Below, piece after piece: positions 48,011 through 62,319 of a DNA stretch of 64,000 nucleotides. The notes under the pieces were generated by a model that did no database searches, was not told where the DNA came from, and saw nothing but the letters and a program-made list of their open reading frames with translations. Location of the stretch: contig NW_023501097.1 in assembly GCF_014066305.1 (NCBI RefSeq), positions 186,001 to 250,000 of the forward strand. Reading direction: 5' to 3'. This DNA comes from Letharia columbiana (taxonomy: Eukaryota; Ascomycota; Lecanoromycetes; Lecanorales; Parmeliaceae). How positions within the stretch are numbered: position 1 is the stretch's first letter; each line of letters starts with the position of its first letter. The position numbers and the translations under genes were made by a program.

Positions 48011-51000
48011 ATAAGAAATAGTTATTCTATAAATAAGATTTTAAATTAATAAATTCTCGAAAGAGCTTAAATTTATTTCTATATAGGGCTTTAATAAGTT
48101 TATTAACTATCTATTTATTAGTAGAAATATATTTAAGATTTATATTATTATTAATAATTTAATCGCGTATTTAATAATATTAAATATCGATATATTTAAT
48201 ATAATTATAATATTAAAAGTTTTTTATTAAAATAATTACGCTTTACTTATTATTAAAGATAATAATTATTTAAAATATTTTATTAAAGCGAATTTAATTA
48301 AATAGTTTTTAAAGTTAAATAACTTTCTTTATAATCTAAGTTTAATTAATATATTTAATTTTATAAATAAATAATATAATAATAGTTTATCGCTTAAAAG
48401 ATTAATTAATTATCTTATTTTTTAAATTATAGATATAATTTAAGATTAATTTATAAATATTATAATTATTAGTTTAATTAAAATCGATATAACTAATTAG
48501 ATCTTAAAGCGATCTTTTATAAATAAGATATTAATAAATAATTACTTTAAGATATTAAAAGATATACTTAATAGCCGCGTAATAAGCTTTAATAAAATTT
48601 AAAGAATATTATAAAATTATTAATATAGTAAATATAATATTTAATCTTATACTTAGTATAGCGTATATAAGAGATTTAATAACTAATTAATAAGTTTTTA
48701 ATAATTTAATAAATATTATATAATTATTCTCGATAGAAAGTAATTATATATTAATTTATATAAAAGTAAATTATAGCTTAAACTTCTATATTTTATAATA
48801 TTTAAAAAATTATTTAATATAAATTAATTAATATAATTATAAATTATAATTAATATAATTATAAATTATAATTATATTTAAATAATAATTATAAAAATCT
48901 AAATCGCTTATTTTAAATTTAATATTAAGCGTATTCTTAATTCGTTAAATATTAGATCGAGAAGAATTAATAATAAGAATATTATTTATATAAAGAATAA
49001 TAATAATATTAATATCGAGATTAATAAATATATTATAATTAATATTAATAAGAATAAATTTAATTTTTTATATATAGTTAATAAAGATATTATATTATAT
49101 ATACGAAGATTACTTTAAATTATAGAATATCTTATTAAGCTTATAGATTCGTCGAAGATATTTCTCTAAAATAAAATCGATAGATTATTCTATATAGATT
49201 TTCTCTTTAATATTCTTATAGAGGAAAGTAATTTTAATATTTATTTATTCTAGATTTTAATTTTTAATAATAATTAAGATAAAGATAATCTTATAGAATA
49301 TAGATTTAATTATTAAAGCGAAGGTTTTATTATAATTTAAGTCTTCATATTATTTAAAATTATATATTATTTAATAAGTCTTATAGCGAATAATTTTATT
49401 ATTAGATTTATATTTTAAGATATAAACTTATTTATTATAAAATATAATACGCTTATAAAGTAAATCGATAAGAGTCTAGATATTATTCTCTTTTAGTAAC
49501 TTAAATTCTTCGATTATATTATCTTTTTATTATTTATAAAAAGAATTATTTATTATAATTTCTTTATAGATCTTTAACTTATATAACTCTATATTTATAG
49601 CTTAAATAATTATAATATAAAGTATAAAAGAATTTAAAGAGAGATTTTAAGAGATTAAATAAGAATAATTAGAATATAAGAGTATATCGTTTTATATCGT
49701 TAAGATAGATCGAGATATAATAATAGAAGTATCTAAATTAAAAGAAGTTATTATAAACTTTAAAGATTTTAAAATAAATCTAAATAACTAAATAAGTTTA
49801 TCTATATTTATTATATCTATAAAAAGAAAATTTTTAATTAAGGAAAATATTATAAATCTAGATATATTTCTCTTTATAGCTAAATTATTTAATAATTAAA
49901 AAAATATTAAATCGAGTAAAAGTTTATTCTTTTTTCTACTCTATATAATTTTTAATAAATATATAATATTATTATCTAATAGTAATATTCGATAAATATA
50001 ATTATTATTATAGTTTATAAGAATATCTTTTTAAATGTAATATTATTCTTTCTTCTATTTAATAGCTAATTTTTTTATTATAGCGAAGTCTTTAATTTTA
50101 ATACGTCTAATATATATTAAATAAGATTTATATTTAATATAAGTCTTATATAAAGTAAATTTATAATCTATAATAGAATTATAATTATAAAAATAATTTA
50201 TTACTATTATAAGCTTTAGTTAAAACTTCTAATTAATATTAATATTCTTTATAATAATATTAATAATACTAAAAAGAATTCAATTAAATTATTTAGCGAT
50301 TTTATTTTATTTAAAATTCTCTAATTAAATTAATTTTTAAATAATATTATAATTAACGCGATTAATATCGAAATTATAATTTTTATATTTATCTTTATAA
50401 TTACTTTATAGATATTTAATAATATAATTATTATATTTATTATAAAGTTAAAAGCGCTTAAAGATTATAAAGATATCGCTCTTTTATTCGATAATCTTAA
50501 TCTTAAAGCGTTTATTATAATTATTTAGAAAGATAATAAAGTATTTATCTTTATTAAAATCGCGTAGGGTAATAAAATTATAAATATCGATATAAATTAA
50601 ATTATTTAATCTTTCTTCTAGATAAATATAGAATTTATATAATATATTTTTTATCTTTTTAATAATATATAAAGCGTAAAACTTTATTTTTATAATTTTT
50701 TTAATAAGATCTATACTTTTAAATAATTTAACGAGTTTTTAAATATTTTAATATTCTAAATAATTTATATAAGTATATTAAAGATTAAAAGTTTCTTTAT
50801 TAATTTTATAAGATATCTTATTAAAATTAAAATCGAAGTTAAAGTTAAAGATATTAGACTTAGCGAAGATAAAAATATCTCTATTTATTAAATTAATCTT
50901 CTTTTTATATTTCGAAGTAATTTAAAGTATAGCGAATTTTATATTATACTATTTAAATATTAATATAAATATTAATTTAATTTTAAATAATATTAATATA

Positions 51001-53575
51001 GATTTTAATTTCTATATATAAAAGATATATAAATTATTTTTCTATAATTAAGCGATAATATTATAATAATTAATTTTAATATTATTTAAAACGAATTTTA
51101 TAGATAGATTATTATATATTAATTATTTTTAAAAAATTAGATTTAGAGATAGCTCGAAAAGATAAAGAATATTAATAAAAATTAATTTTTTCTTCTTATT
51201 ATCGATAATAATATTAAAATATATTTTATTAAAAATAAGAGAATCTTTAATACTCTTAATTAAATAAATATTATTAATTATAAAATTAAGAAGATAATAT
51301 TTAATAAAGATATTTTAATAAAAAGTAGAGTATTATAAGTAGATATAATCTAAAGTCTATTATATAAATAAGTTATCGAATTCAGCTATATATATAATAT
51401 ATATTTCTCTTTTAATATTAATAAAATTATAATAATATTTCTTATTAAACTTATAATCTCTATTTTTATTCTTTTTATTATTAAATTTAAAATTATTATT
51501 TTAAATATTACTTCTATTATTATTATTATTAATATCTTTATTTTAACTCTTTTTATTAAATTAATTATATTTTATTTTAATATAATAATATTTTTTATAA
51601 TAAGTATAATATTTAACTCGTTTTTAAATTATATAACTATTAAAATTAAATATAATTTTCTTCTATAACTTAATAATAATAATAAGATTTAAATTATTTA
51701 AAATAAAATAATAAAAATATTAAATAATAAAGATATAGTTAAATTTAATATACTTAAAAGATAAATTAATAATTATCTAAATAAATTAAATAGTAATATA
51801 TTTTAATAAGAAGGTAGACTTTATATTTATTTTATTTATTAATTTATAATTTTAAATATAATAAATAAAATAGATATTATAGATCTTATTTAATTCGATA
51901 TAAAAGAGAAAAATAAGAAAGTTAATTTTTAATTTTAATTTAGATAATATATTAATAATATTAATATAAATACTCTTAAGACGAGCTATAAAATTTAATA
52001 TATTTTTATATTAATTAAGATTTAGCTTAAATAGCTAATAATAAAGATTATTAAAAATATTAAATTTTTTAAACTTATTATTAATAATAATAATCTTTTA
52101 TAGAAAATAAATATTAATTTAACTTTCTAAATTCGATAATAGATTATTATTAAAACGACTTTAGATAATATTAATAATTAATTTATATCTTAACTCTTAC
52201 TTAATAACTTTATTTTTAATAATATTAATAAACTCTATAATTTTAATATTAGATATATTTTTAATTAAGATAAAAATAATAAAATAATCTTTTTATTTAA
52301 TTTTAATAAATTTAATAAGATATTATATTATAAGATATTAATATATATCTTACTATTATATTTAAAGATCTTTAAATTCTTTAAATTTAATAATATAAAG
52401 AGATAATTTATTAGACTTTATATCTAAATTAATTTCTTTTAATATAACTTTAATTTTAATATATTATTTAAAGCGCGAAGAAATTAAGAGTTTATAAAAA
52501 AATTAAATTTAATAGATTATATAATAATATTAAAAAAATTCTTATTATTAATTAATTCGAGAGATAACTCGCGAGTTAAATTATTAAAAATTATAAAGTT
52601 ATTAGAGAGATAGATAGATATATAATTATTTTTTTAATTTTTTAAATACTTTCTAAATTAATATTAAGCTTTATTTAATATCTAATTATATTAAAAAAAA
52701 TTACGCTTAAAAATATATTTACTTATATATACTTTATTATATAATATATAAAATTATTTTTAAAAAATATTTAAAGATATAATAAACGCGTATAATCTAT
52801 AATAATTTTTAGATTTATTTTAAACTATAAAGGGCGTTAATAAATAATTATATTTAAGATATTTAATATTATCTTAATTAAGAGAAGGCGTTAATATATA
52901 ATTATATTTAGAGTATATAATATTATCTTAATTAATATAATTAAATAAAGAATTTTTTTAAAATATAATTAAATTTAAAGATAATTAGATAGATATAAAG
53001 TCTATATTAAATAGAAAACTTTAAAACTCTTTATATTCTTTATTTTATATAATAATTATATTCTTTATTAATTAAATATTTAATTAAATAATTAATAATA
53101 TTAATATAATAATATTTTATTATAATCTATCTAACTAATATAACTATATTTTAATTAAAAAATAAAAATACTTCTTTATATATTACTTCTTTTATAATTA
53201 TATTATTTTTATTTATAGATTTAGCGTTTTATAAATAAAATTAATATTATTTAAAGCGCTTAGCTAATTAATTAATTTAATAAAAATTTTAATTAATTTA
53301 ATACTTAAGCTCTTTATTCTAGCTCTTTATTTTATAATATAATAATTAAAAATAATAATAGCGAGGTTTTTATAAGAATTATAATTATTATATAATAAAT
53401 ATAATTTATAATTTAAAGATTTATAAAGCTTAAAGAATATTATCGAGTTATTTTAAAGTAAATTAATCGAATATTTAATATTATAATAATATTATTAAGC
53501 GATATAATATTATAATAAAGCTCTTTTTTATTTTTTAAATATTTAATTAATAAGCTAGCTAGCTTATAAATAATA

Positions 53576-53714
53576 TATTAAAAGTAGTAAATAAAATATT
53601 TAATTAATTAGATCTAACTATAAAGAGTATTATAAATATATATATCGCTAAGTCTCGATAAATCTTTCTTATCTTAATAAACCTTCTAACTTAGTTAGAT
53701 AATATATTTCGATA
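53576..53714 (-). repeat. 5' LTR of Copia family 2 (copy B)
   Basis: 139 bp, TATTAAAAGTAGTAAAT... to ...ATATTTCGATA. Confidence 0.85.
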
Positions 53715-54629
53715 TTCTTATAAGAGATAATATTTCTTTTTAATATTAATTATAGATTATATAGATAATTAGAAGCCTACGCGAATTCTAATTAATACTT
53801 TTATAATAATTTACTCTCTTTAAGTATAATACTAGCCTTACTTTATATCGTTTAATTAAAATATTTAGATTTATTATTTAATTAAGAATTATTAAATATA
53901 ATATTTTTTTAAATAATTTCTTTAATAAGTCGAAAAGTATATATATTATAGTTATTATACTCGAAATTATAATTATTATAAAATCTAATATAAATATAAT
54001 TTTTATATTTAATTTAATTTAGAAAAGATTTAAACGCTATAAAGATCGTATAATTATTCTTACTATTTAGTCTATCTATAGAGTTTTATTTTAAATAATT
54101 AATAGTTAAAGATCTAACTAAGTAGCGATTAAGCAATAATTAAATACCAATTAAATAGCGATTAAATAACGGTTGAATAACGGTTAAATAGTTGAATAGC
54201 CGCTGAATAGCGGTTAAATAGCTATAGAATAGCTAGTCTAGTAATTATTGCTTAAAGACTTTTAATCGTAAGTCAATCGTTAAGAAACTTATATCGTCTC
54301 TTTTAAAATTATTAGCGATTAAATAACCTTAATAACATTTTTAATTATTCACCTATTAAAAAACGAATAAAGGCGATTATTTATTATTTAATAGATAAAT
54401 AATCGTCTCTACTTTTATATAATTAATTATAATTATATAATCTATCGTAGTATCTTTATCGTATATTAATATTATAGCCTCTTATAATCTCTCTTATTAT
54501 AGATAATTAATAACTTATTCGCTTTTATATATATATAAATATATAGTACTTTATCGAAGTCTTTAGCAATATAAGTAAGCTTATCTATCGAGCTCTCATA
54601 AATATATTACTCTTTATATATATTCTAAA
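53715..54629. other. AT-rich segment between two Copias, with a minisatellite
   Basis: About 0.9 kb not matching either Copia family. Apart from the 11-bp repeat at 54,118-54,236 and a patch with normal CA/TG (54,100-54,360), nothing is recognised. Confidence 0.5.
54118..54236 (+). repeat. 11-bp minisatellite
   Basis: Roughly ten imperfect units of ATAGCGGTTAA/ATAACGGTTGA, some shortened. It keeps TG and CA pairs although surrounded by RIP-mutated DNA. Confidence 0.75.
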
Positions 54630-54778
54630 TATAAAAATATAAGATAAGATACTTAGTTATTAATTATAAAGTTACTATAAAGAAAAGAGCGATTAGATAT
54701 AAATATACTAAGATATATTACGTAATTATATTATATAACTACTAAAATATTAAGAGTTATATAATTTAAATTTTAATA
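54630..54778 (-). repeat. 3' LTR of the full-length Copia family 1
   Basis: 149 bp, TATAAAAATATAAGATAAG... to ...AATTTTAATA, preceded by CTAAA. Confidence 0.8.
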
Positions 54779-57700
54779 TTTTCCTTTATATATATTTTCT
54801 TATAAGCGAAATCTAATAAATATAAAGTTTAATACTAACGATATTAAAATCGAATAAATAAGATAAAATAACTTAATTAATTTTCGCTAGATTATTAAAG
54901 TAAGATTAATATTAAATAATTAAAGTAAAATTTAAATTAAATAGTTAAAGTAAGTTAATATTAAGTAATAAAAGTAAAATTAATATTAAATAATTAAGAT
55001 AAGTTAGTATCGGATAGCTAGCGTAAAAATATACCCCTTATATTCTCTATATCTCTATTCTCTTATATAAACGAAATTAAAAAACGCGAGATTTAAAGTT
55101 TATAATATTTAAAATAGAGTAAGTAAAGTAAAAAGTCGAAATCTAAAAACGACTATATTAGATTAAGCCCCTATTAAAATTTAATTTAAATTTCACTTTT
55201 TATTAAAAAGCGGTTTTTCGAAAATTTTATTTCTAGATTATCTAATATATATTAAAAATTAATTAATTTAAAATCGAAGGATATTTATAAGAATAATTAA
55301 AATAATTAAAAGAAATTCTTTTAGCTATATATTATCGACTATAAAATTTTTATAAAATTATTTTAGATAATTAATTCTTAATAATAGTAATTATAATAGC
55401 GATAATCTAGAGATATAATATTTAAGATATTAATAATAAATAGATATAAGTTTTTTAAAAGAGTTTTAGAAGTTTTAATAACGATAGCGTTAAAGAAATA
55501 ATTATTTCGATATAGAATAGCGAGTTTATAGAGTATTAAATTTAATATAGCGACTTAGCGAGTAATTTAAATTAATTATTTATAATATAGAAATTAATAA
55601 AATAATTTTTTTAAAGTAGATAATAATAGATAATTTTTTTAGATTTAGATATAGATATAGTAGAATAGCTTTTCTATTAAATAAGATTATATTAAAATAA
55701 TAATAAAATTAATAGCTATCTAAGAGATAAATAAATATAAATTTTATTCTAAGAATATCTTAAAAAGTAATAAATTTATCTAGATAAAGAGCCTTAATAA
55801 GCTTATTAATTATTTATTTATTAATAAAAATATATCGTATATTTATAATACTATTATTAACTTTTTTCTATATTTATAAATATAAAACTAAGCGTTTTTT
55901 ATAAGAGTAATTATATTTTAATTATTATTAAAAATAATAATAATTTTAAGATCTATATTATCGAGATAAAGAAATTAATTAAGTAAGTTTTTTAGTTAAA
56001 TTATTTTCTTAATAATCTATATCTAATTAATATACTTTATTTTATAAATAAATAATATTATAATAATTTAACGCTTAGATAATTAATTAATTACGCTATT
56101 TCTTATATTAAAAAAATAATTAAATATAAATCTTTAAATTATATTATTAATTTAATTAGAATTAATATAATTAATAAGCTCTTAAAAAGAGTTTTTATAT
56201 ACGAGTTTATAATATATTATATTTTTTAAATATCGAAAAATTCGAATAATTATATTTTAATATACTAAAGTTAAATTAACTAAATAGCAATTTACTAATA
56301 ATATCGTATAAGCGATATTAAAATAAATATCGAGTATAATATATATAAAAGATTCTATCGTAAATTAATAGTTTTTTTATAATTTTCTTAAAATAATATA
56401 ATTTTCTTTAATAAAAGCTAATTTATAATTAATTTTAAAAAATATTAATATCGAGATAAGATTTTAATAATTAAAATAATTTAAAAATTAAGTAATATAA
56501 GTCTCTTATTTTAGATAAAGAATATCGCTATAATAATTTCTTTTAATAGTTATATTTAAATAATAAGTATATAATTTTAAATTCGATATATAAAATTTCG
56601 CGTTAAGTTCTTTTTTAATTCGCTAAATCTCGATTTTATAAAAATTAATAATTAAGATATCGTCGATATAGAGCGTTATAATAATACTCTTTTTAAGATT
56701 TATAAATATACTATTATTTAATTCGATAGAGAGAAAATCTAGCTTTTTTATATACTTCGAGAAATATTAATATTAGATTTAAAAGAATTATTTTAAATTA
56801 TAAAATATTTTATTTAATTTATAAATCTTAATATTATTTTTATTAAAATTATCGAGTTAATATATATAAATCTCTTTCTTTATATTATTATATAGAAAGA
56901 TAATTTTAATATTTATTTATTTTAAATCTTAATTTAAAATAATTATAAGCGCGAAGATTACTTTATAGCTTATAGACTTTATTATTAACGCGAAAATATT
57001 ATAATAATTATAATTTTTCTATTATTTAAATTTTTAAATAATTTAATATATCTTATAGCGAGTAATTTTTTTATTAAAACTTTATTTTAAGATATAAATT
57101 TATTTATCTTTTAAAATATAAGTCTTAAGAAATATTTAAATAAGATATTAAATATTATTATTTATAAGAGATTTATATTTATTTTTTATAAAAAATTTTT
57201 AATTTATTTAAAATAGTTAATTAGATATAGTCTATTTATAAATAATAAATTTAAAAATATTTAATTTATTAATATAATTTATAAGTAAAGCGAATATTAT
57301 AAAGACTTTCGAAAGAGAATTAGAAAATAGATTTTATAGATTTAAAATTATAAGATTTAAATAATTATATAATATCTTTTAAATAGTATTTAATTTACGA
57401 TCTTCGCGAATAGCTTATATAACTTCGATAATAATAAATAATAAATTTAAATTTAAGGAAATTTTCTATATAAATAATATAAATTAAATTATTAATATAA
57501 ATATAAATATAAATATAATATTTAATTAAATAAATTAAGTAATTTATATTAAAAATATTTAAGCTAAAAGCTCTCGCGTAATTAATTAAATTCGTTATAT
57601 TAAAAACTTTTATATAAATCTTTATATAAATATTAGCTTATTAATTAACTATAAGAAATTTAATCTTAATTTTATAAATATTAAAAATCTTAAAGTTATT

Positions 57701-60700
57701 AAAGATTTAGTAGTTATTTTAATTATAAATATAACGTTTTCTAATACTTCTTTAGATTTAATATCTTTCGAAATATTAATAATATATTACTTATTTAATA
57801 TCTTCTCTATAATAAATATTAATATTATTAAATATTATTATTTATTTAAAAATTTATAAGTCTTAATTTCTTCTTTTAAGTCTATAATTAAAAATTATTT
57901 TTTTATAAAGTATACGCTATTAGCGTAAATAACTATCTTCTTAATAAGATTATATAATTAAAAACTATACTTTCTCTTATATTCTAATAATATATACTTT
58001 TTACTTTAATTTATAAATTTTTTTTAAATTTATTTTATTATATAAGCGATAAAATTAATTATATATAAATAAATAAAAATAAGCTTCTATTAATAGAAGG
58101 CTTTAAAAGAAATTATAATAATTCTAATATTAAATAATTATATTATTAAATAATTAATAATAATAATAATTTTAAATTAAAAGAATTTATTAAGATTAAA
58201 ATTTAATAGAATAGAATATATTTTATATAGTAGAGTTTATCTAAAACGCTTACTTATAATATTTATTTAAGAATTATTAAAAATAATAAATTTTTATTTA
58301 ATATTTAATAAAGCGAGATAATTAAAAAAGGCTTTAAATATATACTCGCTCTTATTATTAAAGCGAATATAAGAAATTTTATAATTTTATAATTTAAGAT
58401 AAATCTTAAATTATAAAAATATAATAAAGATTTTACTTTTATAATAAATATAGTAGACTTTAAAATAAAAGATAAAATTATTTTTAAATATTATAAAATA
58501 TTTATAATTATTAAAACTAGTAGAGAATAAAGATTTTATAAGATTATTATAAATAAATTTACTTAATTATATATTAAGCGTAATAAGATTAATATAAAAA
58601 ATAATCTTCTAATATCTTATAATATAATACTTATAAATATATTTATTCGCGATATTCTTAATAAAATTTATATTTATCACTATTATAAAAAGTTTATTTA
58701 AATTTTATTAATTTAAATAATTTATATAAATATATTAAAATTAATAAATTAAATTTAAAAAAATATTATATATTATTAAGATATTATTTAAATTATTTTA
58801 GAGATTAAAAAAGAATAAATCTTAATTATAAATATTTATAAATTTTAAATTATCTTTAATTAGAGTATAGCTAATCTTATAAAAAATAATTATAATATTA
58901 AATTTTAAAAGTTTATTATAAAAAAAGATTGATATTTATATTAAATATATATAAGATATTAAATAAAATAATATTTATACGCTTATTTTAAATAAAGTAA
59001 TTTAAATTAATAATATCGCGATTAAAAGATTAAATTTAACTATTTTTAATACCGCGAATAAAATAAAAATAGATTTTTTTATAAATAATAAATATTAAAT
59101 AATTAATAAAGAAATAATAAGAGTAATTAAAGTTTATTATTATATAAGAATATAGATTAGCGAAGTTAATATCTATTAAGTTATATTTTAAATTAAAATT
59201 AATAATTATTAAGTTAATAACTTTTTTATTATTAATTATATTAAAAATATTAAAATTATTAAGATTAAGATTTATATAATATATAATTAAATTTAATTCT
59301 TTTAGAAAGATATAGTTAATATTAAGATATTTATTCTTCTCTAAAGTAAAAGTATTAAAGAATATTTCTTTAATACGCTTATATTTAGTATTAAAGCTCT
59401 TTTTTATATTATTAAAATTAATCGCGATAATTTAAATCTTCTTCTTTTTTTTTTATTTAATATAAATTTTTTAGACTTTAAATAAGAGAACTTAATTTAA
59501 TATTTAGCGAAAGGATATCTAAATTTATATTTAATAATCTTATATAAAAAGTAAATTTCGCGATTAATTTTCGAATTATTAATTTTATAATATCTAATAA
59601 ATTACTTATTTTTATTTTTATCGCTATTATTATAAATAATATATATAATAATATTATTATCTTTAAATAATAATAGATAAATCTCTTTATTTATCGCGAT
59701 ATAGATAATTTTATTAAATTTAATAATCTTATTATTATATAGTTTATAGATTTAAATATAAATAATTATAAAGATATTAAAAGAGTTCTCGAGTTTTATA
59801 AAAAAGAGTTAAATTAGAAAGAATTTTAATAAAATAAGTAATTTATATAGACTAATAATTTTAATAATAATCTTATAAAAATCCTTTTTATATTAATAAA
59901 CGCCTTTTTTAAAAATAAGAATAATATTAAATAATTAATAAATTAACTTTATATAGAGTTTAAAGCTTTTAAATTTATAATATTTAGCGATAGCGTTTAA
60001 TATTATTTAAGAATTTTTATTATTATAATTAATCTCGATAAATTAGCGATTATTATACTCGAGATATTAAAAAATAATTATATAAGTCTTAAACTTCGTA
60101 ATTTTAATAAAAAATAAAAGATTATTAAATATTAATTAATTTTTAATATCTTATCTTTATTTAATATATTCTATATTAAATTTTAAAATAGCGATAAAAA
60201 TTAGAGAGAAAGTTATCTTCGCTAAATTAAAATTAATTAAAAATATTAATTATAAAATATTATAATTAATTATTTAAATTTATTATTATTAAAAGATAAT
60301 TTAAATAAAAATATATAAAATATTAATAAAGAGAGCGATAGCGATAATAGTAATAATAATTTAATTACTATTTTAAATAAGATAATAAATTTAGAGAAAG
60401 ATTTTAAAAATAGCTTTAAAATAAATATAATAGACTTTTTAATATAAAGATTAAATAGCTTAATATCGCTTAAAGAGCTAAGAATATCTTTATTAACTTT
60501 AAATTTAAGATTAATAAAATTATTATTTAATAAAATAGCGAGAGTAGAATAAATACTCTAATTATTATTAAAGTTTTTAAAAATCTTATTAATATTAATT
60601 AATTATCGTTTTTAAATTTTAAGTTTTTATATAAAAAATAGAAAGTATTTATATATAGAGCTATAATAGATATAAGCGATATAATTAAAATAAAAGATAC

Positions 60701-61598
60701 TTAATAATAAAAATAATTTATAAATAAAGATTAATTTCTAATAAGATTATATAAAATATAATTATTATAAATATATAAATCTTCTTCTTAAAGAGAAATT
60801 AATATTCTTTTTATATTATTTATTTAAAAATTTAAATTTAGAATATCTATATCGCTAACTACTATTATAAAACTTTAAAAATTATTTTAATTTTATAATT
60901 ATAATAATAGAATATAAATAATTATAAAGAAAGAATTTAATAATAAAGTCTTAATCCTTTTTTTTAAAAGACTTTTAAAGATTTAGAAATTAATATTAAT
61001 AAGATATTCTTATTATTTTAATTTTAATAAATTTATAAATATATTAAGAGATAGTAGTATTAGCTTTAAAATATTTTAAATTATAATTAAATTATTAATA
61101 TTAATATTTAATTATTTTTAATTAATAGCTATTAATCTAATAATTAATATATAATTTTAAAATTAAAATTAATATAAAATAGCTTTATTTTTAATAAAAT
61201 TAAATATTTTAATTTAGCGAAAATTAATAAGATTTAAAGAAATTTTAGCGATATAATTTAATTATATAATAATATAATTATATACTTAATATATTTAGCG
61301 AGTTCGATATTTTAGCTAAAAATAATATATTTTAATTTATTTAAAATAGAGATAAGAGTAGCTTTTAATCTCTTATATTATTAGCGAATTATACTTATTT
61401 AAATTTATAATTATTTTAAAAAAGAGAAATACTTTTATTAAGAAGGTTAAAAGAATATCTTTATAACTATTATTACTTTTATATAATAGATTTTAAATAT
61501 TATAAAATAAATATTAAAAGTTTAAATATAATTATAATTATAGAGGCGAATAGTAGTTATAATATAATAGTTATTAAATAGAGCTTAAGCTTATAATT

Positions 61599-61747
61599 TA
61601 TAGAAATATAAGATAAGATACTTAGTTATTAATTATAGAGTTATTATAAAGAAAAGAGTAATTAAATATAAATACGCTAAGGCGTATTACGTAATTATAT
61701 TACGTAATTATTAAGACGTTAAGAATTACATAATTCGAATTTTAATA
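61599..61747 (-). repeat. 5' LTR of the full-length Copia family 1
   Basis: 149 bp, TATAGAAATATAAGATAAG... to ...CGAATTTTAATA, followed by TTAAA. Confidence 0.8.
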
Positions 61748-61883
61748 TTAAATAATACGATTTATCTAGCTAGTCTAATTCGCTAGAAATATTAATTATA
61801 TAAATAATATTATAATATAAAGCTAGTAATTTATATATATACTAATTTATCTATTATCTATATATTAAAAAATTTAATACTAT

Positions 61884-62319
61884 TAGTATATATAGTAGAA
61901 TAAGATAGAGCTAAGCTTGAAAACCTTGAATTTGTATATATAGCCAATTATCAATTCAGGGTTACTACGCTTTTTGGCTAGACCGGCTAACTCATCGCGG
62001 GTAAATAAATTAGCGTCCGCAACCATTAAAATCTCGCCTTTCTACGCCTCCCTTATCAAAAAAATAGGTGTACATTATTAACACATAGAATTACTTTTTT
62101 GTTTTCTATTAAAATTTTGAGATTTTTTTTTTAAATTTTAAAGCGCTATTTGTACTTTCCGAATTTTTAAGAATTTTGAAATTTAATCTTATAATTATTA
62201 AAGCGCAAGGAATTCAAATATCGCTCACCAAAGTTCGCTTATTAAAGATCGCTCACCTACTTACTCGATAGCCCTAATTAAAAAAATGATTATGAATTTA
62301 ATTTATAGGCCTTTACTCG
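61884..62319 (+). mobile_element. Family X short element, best-preserved copy
   Basis: Complete from TTAGTATATATAGTAGAATA to GCCTTTACTCG. It retains many CA/TG pairs (AACCTTGAATTTGTATATAT, GTCCGCAACCATTAAAATC, AAAATAGGTGTACATTA). No coding region. Useful as the family reference for judging mutation in the other copies. Confidence 0.7.

Larger units (their letters stand above)
47038..53714 (-). mobile_element. Copia family 2, copy B (6,677 bp)
   Basis: 139-bp LTRs at both ends, body collinear with 24.6-34.8 kb minus its nested insertions. RT box Y-I-N-N-I-L at 48,975-48,992. It serves as the empty-site control for the X element and MITE of copy A. Flanks GCCTT and TTCTT are not a convincing target duplication. 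Confidence 0.85.
54630..61747 (-). mobile_element. Full-length Copia family 1 (7,118 bp), RIP-mutated
   Basis: Two 149-bp LTRs (54,630-54,778; 61,599-61,747). Flanks CTAAA and TTAAA are a 5-bp target duplication with one C/T transition. On the minus strand the RT box reads Y-I-D-D-I-L-I-I at 56,653-56,670, keeping both catalytic aspartates. The 3' region shares the AAAAACGACTATATTA and CTTTTTATTAAAAA strings with the copies at 9.3 and 44.2 kb. Frames are destroyed by stops. Confidence 0.85.
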
